NCBI GenBank assembly: GCA_040881945.1
Contig: JBBECF010000076.1
Span: forward strand, 1-5,431
Length of the DNA: 5,431 nt
Reading direction: 5' to 3'
Source of the DNA: JBBECF01 sp040881945
GTDB lineage: Bacteria; Pseudomonadota; Alphaproteobacteria; Dongiales; Dongiaceae
In this document: positions 1 to 5,395 of the stretch, in pieces
Layout: every line of letters starts with the position of its first letter
Numbering within the stretch: position 1 is the stretch's first letter
Made by a program: the position numbers and the translations under genes
The notes under the pieces: generated by a model
What the model was told of the DNA's origin: nothing
The model's database searches: none
Seen by the model: only the letters and a program-made list of their open reading frames with translations

Positions 1-111
1 CAGCGCCAGCAGCACGAGACCCATGCCGACGCCGAGAATAACGCCGGTCTCGCGGATCGTGCCGGCCGCGCGCTGCAGGTCGATGACGCGGGAGGTGTGA
101 ACATGGTTCAT
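1..111 (-). CDS. N-terminal fragment of a putative membrane protein (cut by window edge)
   Basis: An open minus-strand frame starts with ATG at 111-109 and runs 37 codons off the left edge. The visible protein begins MNHVHTSRVIDLQRAAG. Its first ~20 residues are polar and are followed by a hydrophobic run from about residue 22 (TGVILGVGMGLVLLAL), which looks like the start of a transmembrane helix or an uncleaved signal anchor. About 31 of the 36 codons after the start end in G or C, matching the neighbouring genes. A purine-rich ribosome binding site (AGGGGG) lies about 8 bases before the ATG. The gene diverges from the aminotransferase gene. Too little is visible to name a family, so the membrane call is an inference from hydrophobicity alone. 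Confidence 0.6.
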   Translation of the reverse strand, partial: MNHVHTSRVIDLQRAAGTIRETGVILGVGMGLVLLAL

Positions 112-151
112 GAAACGGCCCCCTATTGCGGCGCCGCGCCCTAGCGGCGGA

Positions 152-166
152 GCGTTCAGGGAACGC
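152..166. promoter_or_regulatory. Perfect 15-bp inverted repeat, possible operator of the divergent minus-strand gene
   Basis: GCGTTC-AGG-GAACGC has perfect 6-bp arms around a 3-bp centre. It lies about 40 bp upstream of the minus-strand start codon and about 190 bp upstream of the aminotransferase. This is a typical place and size for a dimeric repressor site, but in GC-rich DNA chance palindromes are common and no matching regulator gene is visible. I saw no convincing -10/-35 pair for the minus-strand gene. Confidence 0.3.
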
Positions 167-241
167 CGGCGGCGTGGCGAAATTCGCGCCTCCGCAAGGC
201 GAAGCGAGGGCGGATTGCGGCGAAACTGCGGCGGCGGGTCT

Positions 242-284
242 GCCTGCGCGAAGCCGAAGCGGCTTCGCTTCGGCGAAGGCAGGC
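242..284. repeat. Long imperfect inverted repeat in the divergent intergenic region
   Basis: An outer pair (GCCTGC 242-247 with GCAGGC 279-284) encloses an inner perfect 8-bp pair (GCCGAAGC 253-260 with GCTTCGGC 267-274) around a 6-base loop. Short unpaired stretches of 5 and 4 bases sit between the two stems. A competing fold exists, pairing CGAAGCC (249-255) with GGCTTCG (261-267), so the element could switch between two hairpins if transcribed. No T-run follows on either strand, which argues against a simple intrinsic terminator. It may be an intergenic palindromic repeat or a cruciform-forming element; its function is unknown. Confidence 0.4.
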
Positions 285-294
285 CGGCCGACGG

Positions 295-325
295 TTGCGC
301 CGGCCATGCGATCGACCTAAGGTCG
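295..325 (+). promoter_or_regulatory. Candidate promoter of the aminotransferase gene with an overlapping palindrome
   Basis: A weak sigma-70-like pair is present: TTGCGC at 295-300, 17 bp of spacer, then TAAGGT at 318-323. It would start transcription around 330, giving a short leader of roughly 27 bases before the ATG at 357. Overlapping the proposed -10 is a perfect 13-bp palindrome (CGACCT-A-AGGTCG, 313-325), where a bound repressor would block polymerase. Each hexamer matches consensus at only about half its positions, so the call rests mainly on the spacing and location. Confidence 0.3.
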
Positions 326-356
326 GCACCGCCACGACGTATGCGGAGCGCCGCCG

Positions 357-1559
357 ATGCCGTTCCTCGCCTCTCGCCTCGATCGCATCAAGCCGTCGCC
401 GACACTGGCCGTCACCCAGAAGGCGCGCGAACTGAAGGCCGCCGGCCGCGACGTCATCGGCCTGGGCGCCGGCGAGCCCGATTTCGACACGCCGGACAAC
501 ATCAAGGCCGCGGCCGTCGAGGCGATCCGGCGCGGCGAGACCAAATACACCGACGTCGACGGCACGCCGGCGCTCAAGCAGGCGATCGTCGCCAAGTTCC
601 GCCGCGAGAACGGCCTGAGCTACACGCCCGACCAGGTCACGGTCGGCAGCGGCGGCAAGCAGGTCATCTACAACGCCCTGATGGCGACGCTCGACCCCGG
701 CGACGAGGTGATCATCCCGGCACCCTACTGGGTGTCCTACCCCGACATGGTGCTGCTCGCCGACGGCCGGCCGGTCAGCGTCGCCTGCCGGGAGAACAGC
801 CGGTTCAAGCTGCGCCCCGAGGCGCTGGCGGCGGCGATCACGGCGAAGACCAAGTGGCTGATCCTGAACAGCCCGTCGAACCCGACCGGCGCCGCCTACA
901 CCTTCGCCGAGATGAAGGCGCTGACGGACGTGCTGATGCGCCATCCGCAGGTCCGCGTGCTCACCGACGACATGTACGAGCATCTGGTCTATGACGGCTT
1001 CCGCTTCGTCACGCCGGTCGAGGTCGAACCCGGCCTCTACGACCGCACGCTGACGATGAACGGGGTCAGCAAGGCCTATTGCATGACCGGCTGGCGCATC
1101 GGCTACGCCGCCGGGCCGAAGGACCTGATCAAGGCGATCGCCAAGGTGCAGTCGCAGAGCACCTCGAACCCGAGCTCGATCAGCCAGGCGGCGGCGGTCG
1201 AGGCGCTGAACGGGCCGCAGGAGTTCATCGCCGCGCACAACGCCGTGTACAAGGAACGCCGCGACCTCGTGGTCGAGATGCTGAACGCGGCGCCGGGCCT
1301 CGCCTGCCACCGGCCGGAAGGGGCATTCTACGTCTATCCGTCCTGCGCCGGGGCGATCGGCAAGACGACGCCGCAAGGCAAGACGATCGCGAGCGACGAC
1401 GACTTCGTCACCTACCTGCTCGAGGCCGAAGGGGTGGCGGCGGTGCAGGGCTCGGCCTTCGGCCTGTCGCCGTACTTCCGCGTCTCCTACGCGACGTCGA
1501 CCGAGCTGCTGCGCGAGGCCTGCGCGCGCATCCAGCGCGCCTGCGCGGCGCTCATTTAA
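357..1559 (+). CDS. aatA: Aspartate aminotransferase, class I PLP-dependent (subgroup Ib type)
   Basis: A 400-residue cytoplasmic pyridoxal-phosphate enzyme that should interconvert aspartate + 2-oxoglutarate and oxaloacetate + glutamate. The full family layout is visible: the N-terminal KPSPTLAV segment with GAGEPDFDTP near residues 37-46, the cofactor-phosphate loop GSGGKQ (97-102), the ring-stacking aromatic W125, the NPTG motif with N175, D204 and Y207 in TDDMYEHL, the Schiff-base lysine K239 in SKAYCMTGWRIGY, and the carboxylate-binding R375 in PYFRVSYA. Its length is normal for the family. GGAG at 345-348, 8 bases before the ATG, supports the start. T16 and K101 correspond to positions linked in the plant and bacterial literature to prephenate aminotransferase activity in Ib enzymes, so a second role in arogenate formation is possible but inferred. 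The gene appears monocistronic, ending at a hairpin terminator that overlaps the stop codon. Confidence 0.93.
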   Translation: MPFLASRLDRIKPSPTLAVTQKARELKAAGRDVIGLGAGEPDFDTPDNIKAAAVEAIRRGETKYTDVDGTPALKQAIVAKFRRENGLSYTPDQVTVGSGGKQVIYNALMATLDPGDEVIIPAPYWVSYPDMVLLADGRPVSVACRENSRFKLRPEALAAAITAKTKWLILNSPSNPTGAAYTFAEMKALTDVLMRHPQVRVLTDDMYEHLVYDGFRFVTPVEVEPGLYDRTLTMNGVSKAYCMTGWRIGYAAGPKDLIKAIAKVQSQSTSNPSSISQAAAVEALNGPQEFIAAHNAVYKERRDLVVEMLNAAPGLACHRPEGAFYVYPSCAGAIGKTTPQGKTIASDDDFVTYLLEAEGVAAVQGSAFGLSPYFRVSYATSTELLREACARIQRACAALI

Positions 1560-1582
1560 GCGACGGCCGGCGCGGGTTTTTT
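1540..1582 (+). terminator. Rho-independent terminator of the aminotransferase gene, overlapping its stop
   Basis: A GC-rich stem pairs 1540-1549 (CCTGCGCGGC) with 1566-1576 (GCCGGCGCGGG). It has one G-T wobble and one bulged G, and the loop of about 16 bases contains the stop codon. Six T residues follow immediately (1577-1582). The 5' arm lies within the last codons of the gene. The stem plus T-run arrangement is classical; the long loop and bulge lower confidence somewhat. Confidence 0.55.
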
Positions 1583-1667
1583 CCTTGCATCGGCCGCAAC
1601 CGCCCTGAAATCATAGGACTGGCGGCGGGCGGCGGGCGCGCCGAAAGACGAATCGGGGAGAACTAAA

Positions 1668-3707
1668 ATGGGCGAAAGACCGGCCGCTGCGCCGCGCTGC
1701 GCAGCTCTCGTGGGACCCTATCTCAGCGGCAAGACGAGCCTTCTGGAAAGCCTGCTCTTCGCCACCGGCGCGATCACGCGCAAGGGGTCGATCAAGGAGG
1801 GCAACACCGTGGGCGACAGCGCCCCGGAGGCACGCGCCCGCAAAATGAGCGTCGAGGTGACCGGCGCCACCACCGCCTTCCTCGGCGAGACCTGGACCTT
1901 TCTCGACTGCCCGGGTTCGGTCGAGCTGGCCCAGGAGAGCCAGAACGCGCTGATGGCGGTCGATGCCGCGGTGATCGTCTGCGAGCCCGAGGTGACCAAG
2001 GCGCTGACGCTGGCGCCGCTGTTCAAGTTCCTCGACGACCGCAAGATTCCGCACATGCTGTTCGTCAACAAGATGGACATCGCCGCGCATCGGGTCAGCG
2101 AGGTGCTGGAGGCCCTGCAAGCCGTATCGAGCCGCCCGCTCGTGCTGCGCCAGGTGCCGATCCGCCCGGCCGAGGGCGAGTCCGTCACCGGCTACGTCGA
2201 CCTGGTGAGCGAGCGCGCCTACGACTATCGCCCCGGCCAGGCGTCCGACCTGGTCCAGATCCCCGAGACCGCCCTGGAGCGCGAGAAATCGGCGCGCCAG
2301 AGATTGCTCGAATCCCTGGCGGATTTCGACGACGCCCTGCTCGAGCAATTGCTCGAGGACACCGTGCCGCCCAAGGAGGCGGTGTACGCGCAGCTCGCCA
2401 AGGATCTGCAGGACGATCTGATCGTTCCGGTCTTCCTCGGCGCCGCGGAGCGCGACCACGGGGTGCGCCGGCTGCTGAAGGCGCTGCGCCACGAGGTGCC
2501 CGGTCCGGCCGCCACGGCGGCGCGGCTCGGCATCGCGCCCGAGAACGGCGACGTCGTGGCCACGGTGTTCAAGACCTACCACCAGCCGCATACCGGCAAG
2601 CTGTCGCTGGCGCGCGTGTGGGCCGGCACCGTGCAGGACGGAATGACCCTGAACGGCCAGCGCATCGCCGGCCTGTTCCGCCTGAAGGGGCACGAACTCG
2701 CCAAGCAGCCCACCGCCGGACTCGGCGAGGTGGTCGCGCTCGGCCGCATGGACCAGGCGGAAACCGGGCAGATCCTGTCCGCCTCGGGCAAACCCGCCGG
2801 CGACGTGGCCTGGCCGCCGCGGCTGGCGCCGCTGTTCTCGCTCGCCATCGACGCCGTCAACCGCGCCGACGAGGTCAAGTTGACCGCCGCGTTGCACAAA
2901 CTGTCCGAAGAGGACCCGTCGCTGACCGTCGAGCACAACCCGGACACGCAGGATCTGGTGTTGTGGGGACAGGGCGAAATCCACCTGCAGATCGCCATCG
3001 ACCGGCTGCGCCTGAAATACAACCTGCCGGTCGAATCGCGGCGGCCGAGCGTCGGCTACAAGGAAACGATCCGCAAGGGCGTCCACGAACACGCCCGCTT
3101 CAAGCGCCAGTCCGGCGGTCACGGGCAGTTCGGCGACGTCCATGTCGACATCAAGCCGCTGTCGCGCGGCGCCGGGTTCGAATTCCACGACAAGATCGTC
3201 GGCGGCTCGGTGCCCCGGCAGTACATCCCGTCGGTCGAGGAGGGGGTCAGGGACTACCTGCGGCGCGGGCCGCTCGGCTTCCCGGTGGTCGACGTCTCGG
3301 TCACGCTCACCGACGGGCAGTACCATTCGGTGGACAGCTCCGACCAGGCCTTCCGCACCGCCGGCGCCTTGGCGATGCGCGAGGGCATGCCGAAATGCGA
3401 TCCCGTCCTGCTGGAGCCGATCTACCAGGTCGAGATCACCGTACCGAACGAGTTCACCTCGCGCGCGCATGGGCTGATCAGCGGCCGGCGCGGCCAGATC
3501 CTGGGCTTCGACGCCAAGGCAGGCTGGCCCGGCTGGGACGAGGTCAGCGCCTATCTGCCGCAGGCCGAGCTGCACGATCTGATCATCGAGCTGCGCTCCC
3601 TCACTCTCGGGGTCGGCACCTTCGCCTGGCGCTTCCACCACTTGCAGGAGCTGATCGGGCGGCTCGCCGACAAGGTCATCGAGCAGCACGTGGCCGCCGC
3701 GTCGTAG
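1668..3707 (+). CDS. Elongation factor G-like GTPase (EF-G paralogue with altered catalytic motifs)
   Basis: This 679-residue protein has the whole EF-G domain order. The GTP-binding domain spans about 1-280, with P-loop GPYLSGKTS (16-24), G3 motif DCPGS (80-84) and G4 NKMD (134-137). Domain II is about 290-375 and domain III about 385-460. Domain IV is about 462-580 and keeps the EF-G-like RQSGGHGQFGDV and DGQYHSVDSSDQAF segments. Domain V ends about 655, with ISGRRGQILGF and LRSLTLGVGTF. Canonical EF-G carries DTPGH; here the catalytic His position is S84, and the switch I RGIT motif is replaced by RKMS (58-61). It is therefore probably not the main translocase but one of the EF-G-like paralogues found beside a normal EF-G in many bacteria, whose role is poorly defined. 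GGGGAG (1655-1660), 7 bases before the ATG, gives a strong start. The terminator upstream and the promoter downstream suggest it is transcribed alone. Confidence 0.88.
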   Translation: MGERPAAAPRCAALVGPYLSGKTSLLESLLFATGAITRKGSIKEGNTVGDSAPEARARKMSVEVTGATTAFLGETWTFLDCPGSVELAQESQNALMAVDAAVIVCEPEVTKALTLAPLFKFLDDRKIPHMLFVNKMDIAAHRVSEVLEALQAVSSRPLVLRQVPIRPAEGESVTGYVDLVSERAYDYRPGQASDLVQIPETALEREKSARQRLLESLADFDDALLEQLLEDTVPPKEAVYAQLAKDLQDDLIVPVFLGAAERDHGVRRLLKALRHEVPGPAATAARLGIAPENGDVVATVFKTYHQPHTGKLSLARVWAGTVQDGMTLNGQRIAGLFRLKGHELAKQPTAGLGEVVALGRMDQAETGQILSASGKPAGDVAWPPRLAPLFSLAIDAVNRADEVKLTAALHKLSEEDPSLTVEHNPDTQDLVLWGQGEIHLQIAIDRLRLKYNLPVESRRPSVGYKETIRKGVHEHARFKRQSGGHGQFGDVHVDIKPLSRGAGFEFHDKIVGGSVPRQYIPSVEEGVRDYLRRGPLGFPVVDVSVTLTDGQYHSVDSSDQAFRTAGALAMREGMPKCDPVLLEPIYQVEITVPNEFTSRAHGLISGRRGQILGFDAKAGWPGWDEVSAYLPQAELHDLIIELRSLTLGVGTFAWRFHHLQELIGRLADKVIEQHVAAAS

Positions 3708-3717
3708 CTGGAGACGA

Positions 3718-3771
3718 ACATTACTATATTTCTAATACCTTCTTGAACGCCCTGACAGGGCTTAGTATAAT
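3718..3771 (+). promoter_or_regulatory. Strong sigma-70-type promoter with UP-like element driving dps
   Basis: TTGAAC (3743-3748) and TATAAT (3766-3771) are separated by exactly 17 bp: five of six consensus bases at -35 and a perfect -10. The predicted start is near 3778. Just upstream, about 3718-3738 (roughly -60 to -40) is an AT-rich tract, ATTACTATATTTCTAAT, in the position where RNA polymerase alpha subunits contact UP elements. Over 3719-3780 I count 21 G or C in 62 bases, a sharp contrast with the GC-rich genes around it. The promoter points at dps, whose ATG lies about 55 bases downstream of the predicted start. The sigma-70 assignment is from consensus matching alone. Confidence 0.75.
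3749..3761. promoter_or_regulatory. Perfect 13-bp palindrome inside the dps promoter spacer (candidate operator)
   Basis: GCCCTG-A-CAGGGC begins at the base right after the -35 hexamer and ends four bases before the -10. A protein bound here would sit within the polymerase footprint, which suggests repression. The spacer is a normal 17 bp, so the MerR-style mechanism, which needs a long spacer, is not favoured. It does not resemble the iron-response or LexA boxes I know from alphaproteobacteria. As RNA it could fold only as a 5-bp stem with a 3-base loop and no T-run, so it is a poor terminator for the gene upstream. Confidence 0.5.
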
Positions 3772-3786
3772 TAATTCAGTCGTCGT

Positions 3787-3800
3787 CGGGCAGATGCCCG
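3787..3800 (+). promoter_or_regulatory. Hairpin near the 5' end of the dps leader RNA
   Basis: CGGGCA-GA-TGCCCG is a perfect inverted repeat that can form a 5-bp GC stem closed by an AGAT tetraloop. It would lie about 9 bases from the predicted transcript start and 16 bases before the ribosome binding site (3817-3823). A 5' stem in this position is known to protect some bacterial mRNAs from decay. That role here is inferred, and the element is short enough to be chance. Confidence 0.35.
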
Positions 3801-3832
3801 GGGACGCGCCCGAACCGGAGGAGAAAACCGTC

Positions 3833-4300
3833 ATGTCCATCGACATCGGCATCGCCGCAACGGACCGCAAGACCATCGCCAAGGGGCTGTCCCGACTGCT
3901 GGCCGATACCTACACGCTGTATTTGAAGACGCATAACTACCACTGGAACGTCACCGGCCCGCTGTTCAACATGCTGCACTTGATGTTCGAGCAGCAATAC
4001 ACGGAGCAGGCGGCCGCCGTCGACGAGATCGCCGAGCGGATCCGCGCCCTCGGCGTGCCGGCGCCCGGCAGCTATGCGCAATTCGCCAAGCTCACCTCGA
4101 TCAAGGAGGAAACCGGCGTGCCGGCGGCCAAGGAGATGATCCGGCGGCTGGTCGCCGGGCAGGAGGCGGTCGTGCGCACGGCCCGCGACGTCTTCCCCGC
4201 CGTGGACAAGGCGCGGGACGCGCCCACGGCCGATCTCCTGACGCGGCGCATGCTGATCCACGAAAAGAACGCCTGGATGCTGCGCAGCATGTTGTCCTGA
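3833..4300 (+). CDS. dps: Dps family ferritin-like protein (DNA starvation/peroxide protection)
   Basis: This 155-residue protein belongs to the Dps branch of the ferritin superfamily. Members form dodecameric cages that oxidise ferrous iron with hydrogen peroxide and store the ferric product, limiting hydroxyl-radical damage; some also coat DNA. The inter-subunit ferroxidase ligands are all identifiable with correct spacing: H37 in NYHWNVTGP, H49 and E53 in LHLMFEQQY, and D64 and E68 in VDEIAERI. E replaces the D of E. coli Dps at position 53, as in several Gram-positive members. The N-terminal tail before the first helix is short and not lysine-rich, so tail-mediated DNA binding like that of E. 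coli Dps is doubtful. GGAGGAG (3817-3823), 9 bases before the ATG, is a near-ideal ribosome binding site. It is the first gene of a probable two-gene unit with msrP and sits behind the strongest promoter in the window. Confidence 0.93.
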   Translation: MSIDIGIAATDRKTIAKGLSRLLADTYTLYLKTHNYHWNVTGPLFNMLHLMFEQQYTEQAAAVDEIAERIRALGVPAPGSYAQFAKLTSIKEETGVPAAKEMIRRLVAGQEAVVRTARDVFPAVDKARDAPTADLLTRRMLIHEKNAWMLRSMLS

Positions 4301-4358
4301 CCCGCCGGCCGGCGCCGCGCGTTACACCCCCGGACCGCAACCGCGAGGAGGGTAGGTC

Positions 4359-5330
4359 ATGCCGGTCAAGGTCAAGCGAGGCTGGGAGTTGCCGGACTCG
4401 GCGGCGACGCCGGAACATGTCTTCCGGGATCGCCGACGGCTGATCCAGGGGCTTGCGGCCGGGCCGATCCTGCTCGCCCTCGGCGGCGTTCCGGGCGTGC
4501 GGCCGGGCCACGCCGCCGCCGACGACCCGTCATCCGCCCTCTATCCGGCGCCGCTTAACCCGCGCTACGAACTCGACCGGCCGCTGACGACCGAGGAGTT
4601 GGCGACCAGCTATAACAATTTCTATGAATTCGGCTCGAGCAAGGACGTCCAACGGGCGGCCCAGCGGCTGCCGGTCCGGCCGTGGGCGGTGACGATCGAC
4701 GGCATGGTCGAGCAACCGATGACGCTCGACATCGACGACCTGATCGCGCGCCTGCCGCTCGAGGAGCGGCTCTACCGCCACCGCTGCGTCGAAGCCTGGT
4801 CGATGGCGGTGCCGTGGACCGGGTTCCCGGTGCGGGCGCTGCTCGACCTGGCGCGGCCGCTTGGCTCGGCGAGCTACCTGCGCTTCGAGACCTTCCAGGA
4901 TGCCAAGGTGGCGCCGGGCCAGAAGGCGAGCTGGTACCCCTGGCCCTATGTCGAAGGCCTGACCCTGGCGGAGGCCGCCAACGAGCTCGCCTTCCTCGTC
5001 ACCGGCATCTACGGCAAGCCGCTGCCGGCGCAGAACGGCGCGCCGCTGCGCCTGGCGGTGCCGTGGAAATACGGCTTCAAGTCGATCAAGTCGATCGTCC
5101 GCCTGACGTTGACGGACGAGCGGCCGACCAGCTTCTGGGAGGAACTGCAATCCACCGAATACGGGTTCTGGGCGAACGTCAACCCGGCGGTGCCGCACCC
5201 GCGCTGGAGCCAGGCGACCGAGCGCGTGCTCGGCGGCGACGAACGCGTGCCGACCCTGCTGTTCAACGGCTACGGCGAGTTCGTCGCGGATCTTTACAAG
5301 GGCCTGGAGGGCGAGCGGCTGTACGTCTGA
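4359..5330 (+). CDS. msrP: Protein-methionine-sulfoxide reductase catalytic subunit MsrP (YedY), periplasmic molybdoenzyme
   Basis: A 323-residue sulfite-oxidase-fold molybdopterin enzyme that reduces methionine sulfoxide in periplasmic proteins. The N-terminus is a Tat signal: a polar n-region, a twin-arginine motif DRRRLI (24-29), a hydrophobic stretch (about 30-48) and a likely cleavage after GHAAA near residue 54, consistent with export of a folded cofactor-loaded protein. C143 in RHRCVEAWSM occupies the molybdenum-ligand position (Cys102 of mature E. coli MsrP). Other family hallmarks are YNNFYEFG (85-92), QNGAPLR (225-231) and PWKYGFKSIKSI (235-246). Its length is close to the E. coli protein (334). 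The start is set by GAGGAGGG (4345-4352), 6 bases upstream. It lies 58 bp behind dps with no terminator between, so co-transcription is likely. The haem membrane partner MsrQ, usually the next gene, is absent: only 65 bases separate the stop from a converging minus-strand unit. Confidence 0.95.
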   Translation: MPVKVKRGWELPDSAATPEHVFRDRRRLIQGLAAGPILLALGGVPGVRPGHAAADDPSSALYPAPLNPRYELDRPLTTEELATSYNNFYEFGSSKDVQRAAQRLPVRPWAVTIDGMVEQPMTLDIDDLIARLPLEERLYRHRCVEAWSMAVPWTGFPVRALLDLARPLGSASYLRFETFQDAKVAPGQKASWYPWPYVEGLTLAEAANELAFLVTGIYGKPLPAQNGAPLRLAVPWKYGFKSIKSIVRLTLTDERPTSFWEELQSTEYGFWANVNPAVPHPRWSQATERVLGGDERVPTLLFNGYGEFVADLYKGLEGERLYV

Positions 5331-5349
5331 CGGGACCGAGGGCGCCGCG

Positions 5350-5377
5350 AAAAAAAGCCGGGCCAAAATGGCCCGGC
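5350..5377 (-). terminator. Intrinsic terminator of a minus-strand unit entering from the right
   Basis: A perfect 8-bp stem (GCCGGGCC 5357-5364 with GGCCCGGC 5370-5377) has a 5-base loop. Read on the minus strand it is followed at once by seven T residues (complement of the A-run 5350-5356). On the plus strand the hairpin is not followed by a T-run, so it would be at best a weak stop for msrP. The element marks the 3' end of a converging transcript. Confidence 0.85.
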
Positions 5378-5395
5378 TAGTCAAACAGGGAGGCT

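Noticed and set aside
110..994. A 294-codon plus-strand frame beginning in the intergenic region and overlapping the aminotransferase
   Set aside because: It is dominated by Arg/Gly/Ala and is out of frame with the clear aminotransferase. Its apparent start is simply the overlap with the minus-strand start codon region.
156..1376. A 406-codon minus-strand open frame across the aminotransferase
   Set aside because: It is an arginine/valine/leucine-rich shadow of the plus-strand gene, with no recognisable motifs.
1585..1617. Possible promoter for the EF-G-like gene (TTGCAT with CATAGG)
   Set aside because: The spacing is about 21 bp and the second hexamer matches consensus at only three positions, so it is too weak to list.
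1611..3689. A 692-codon open frame on the minus strand, fully antisense to the EF-G-like gene
   Set aside because: It is a codon-bias shadow: in very GC-rich genes the opposite strand often stays open. Its translation is low-complexity and matches no family I recognise, while the plus strand encodes a complete EF-G-type protein.
3749..3761. The palindrome as an intrinsic terminator for the EF-G-like gene
   Set aside because: As RNA only a 5-bp stem with a 3-base loop forms, and it is followed by TTAGTATAATT rather than a T-run. Its fit inside a near-consensus promoter is the better explanation.
2618..4300. A 560-codon open frame that appears to fuse an Arg-rich segment to Dps
   Set aside because: The last part is the genuine dps frame read through from an out-of-frame shadow of the EF-G-like gene. 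The ideal ribosome binding site and ATG at 3833 and the promoter at 3743-3771 define the real start.
4301..4320. GC palindrome (GCCGGCCGGC, 4304-4313) after the dps stop as a terminator
   Set aside because: It is self-complementary but has no loop and no T-run, so it does not look like an intrinsic terminator separating dps from msrP.
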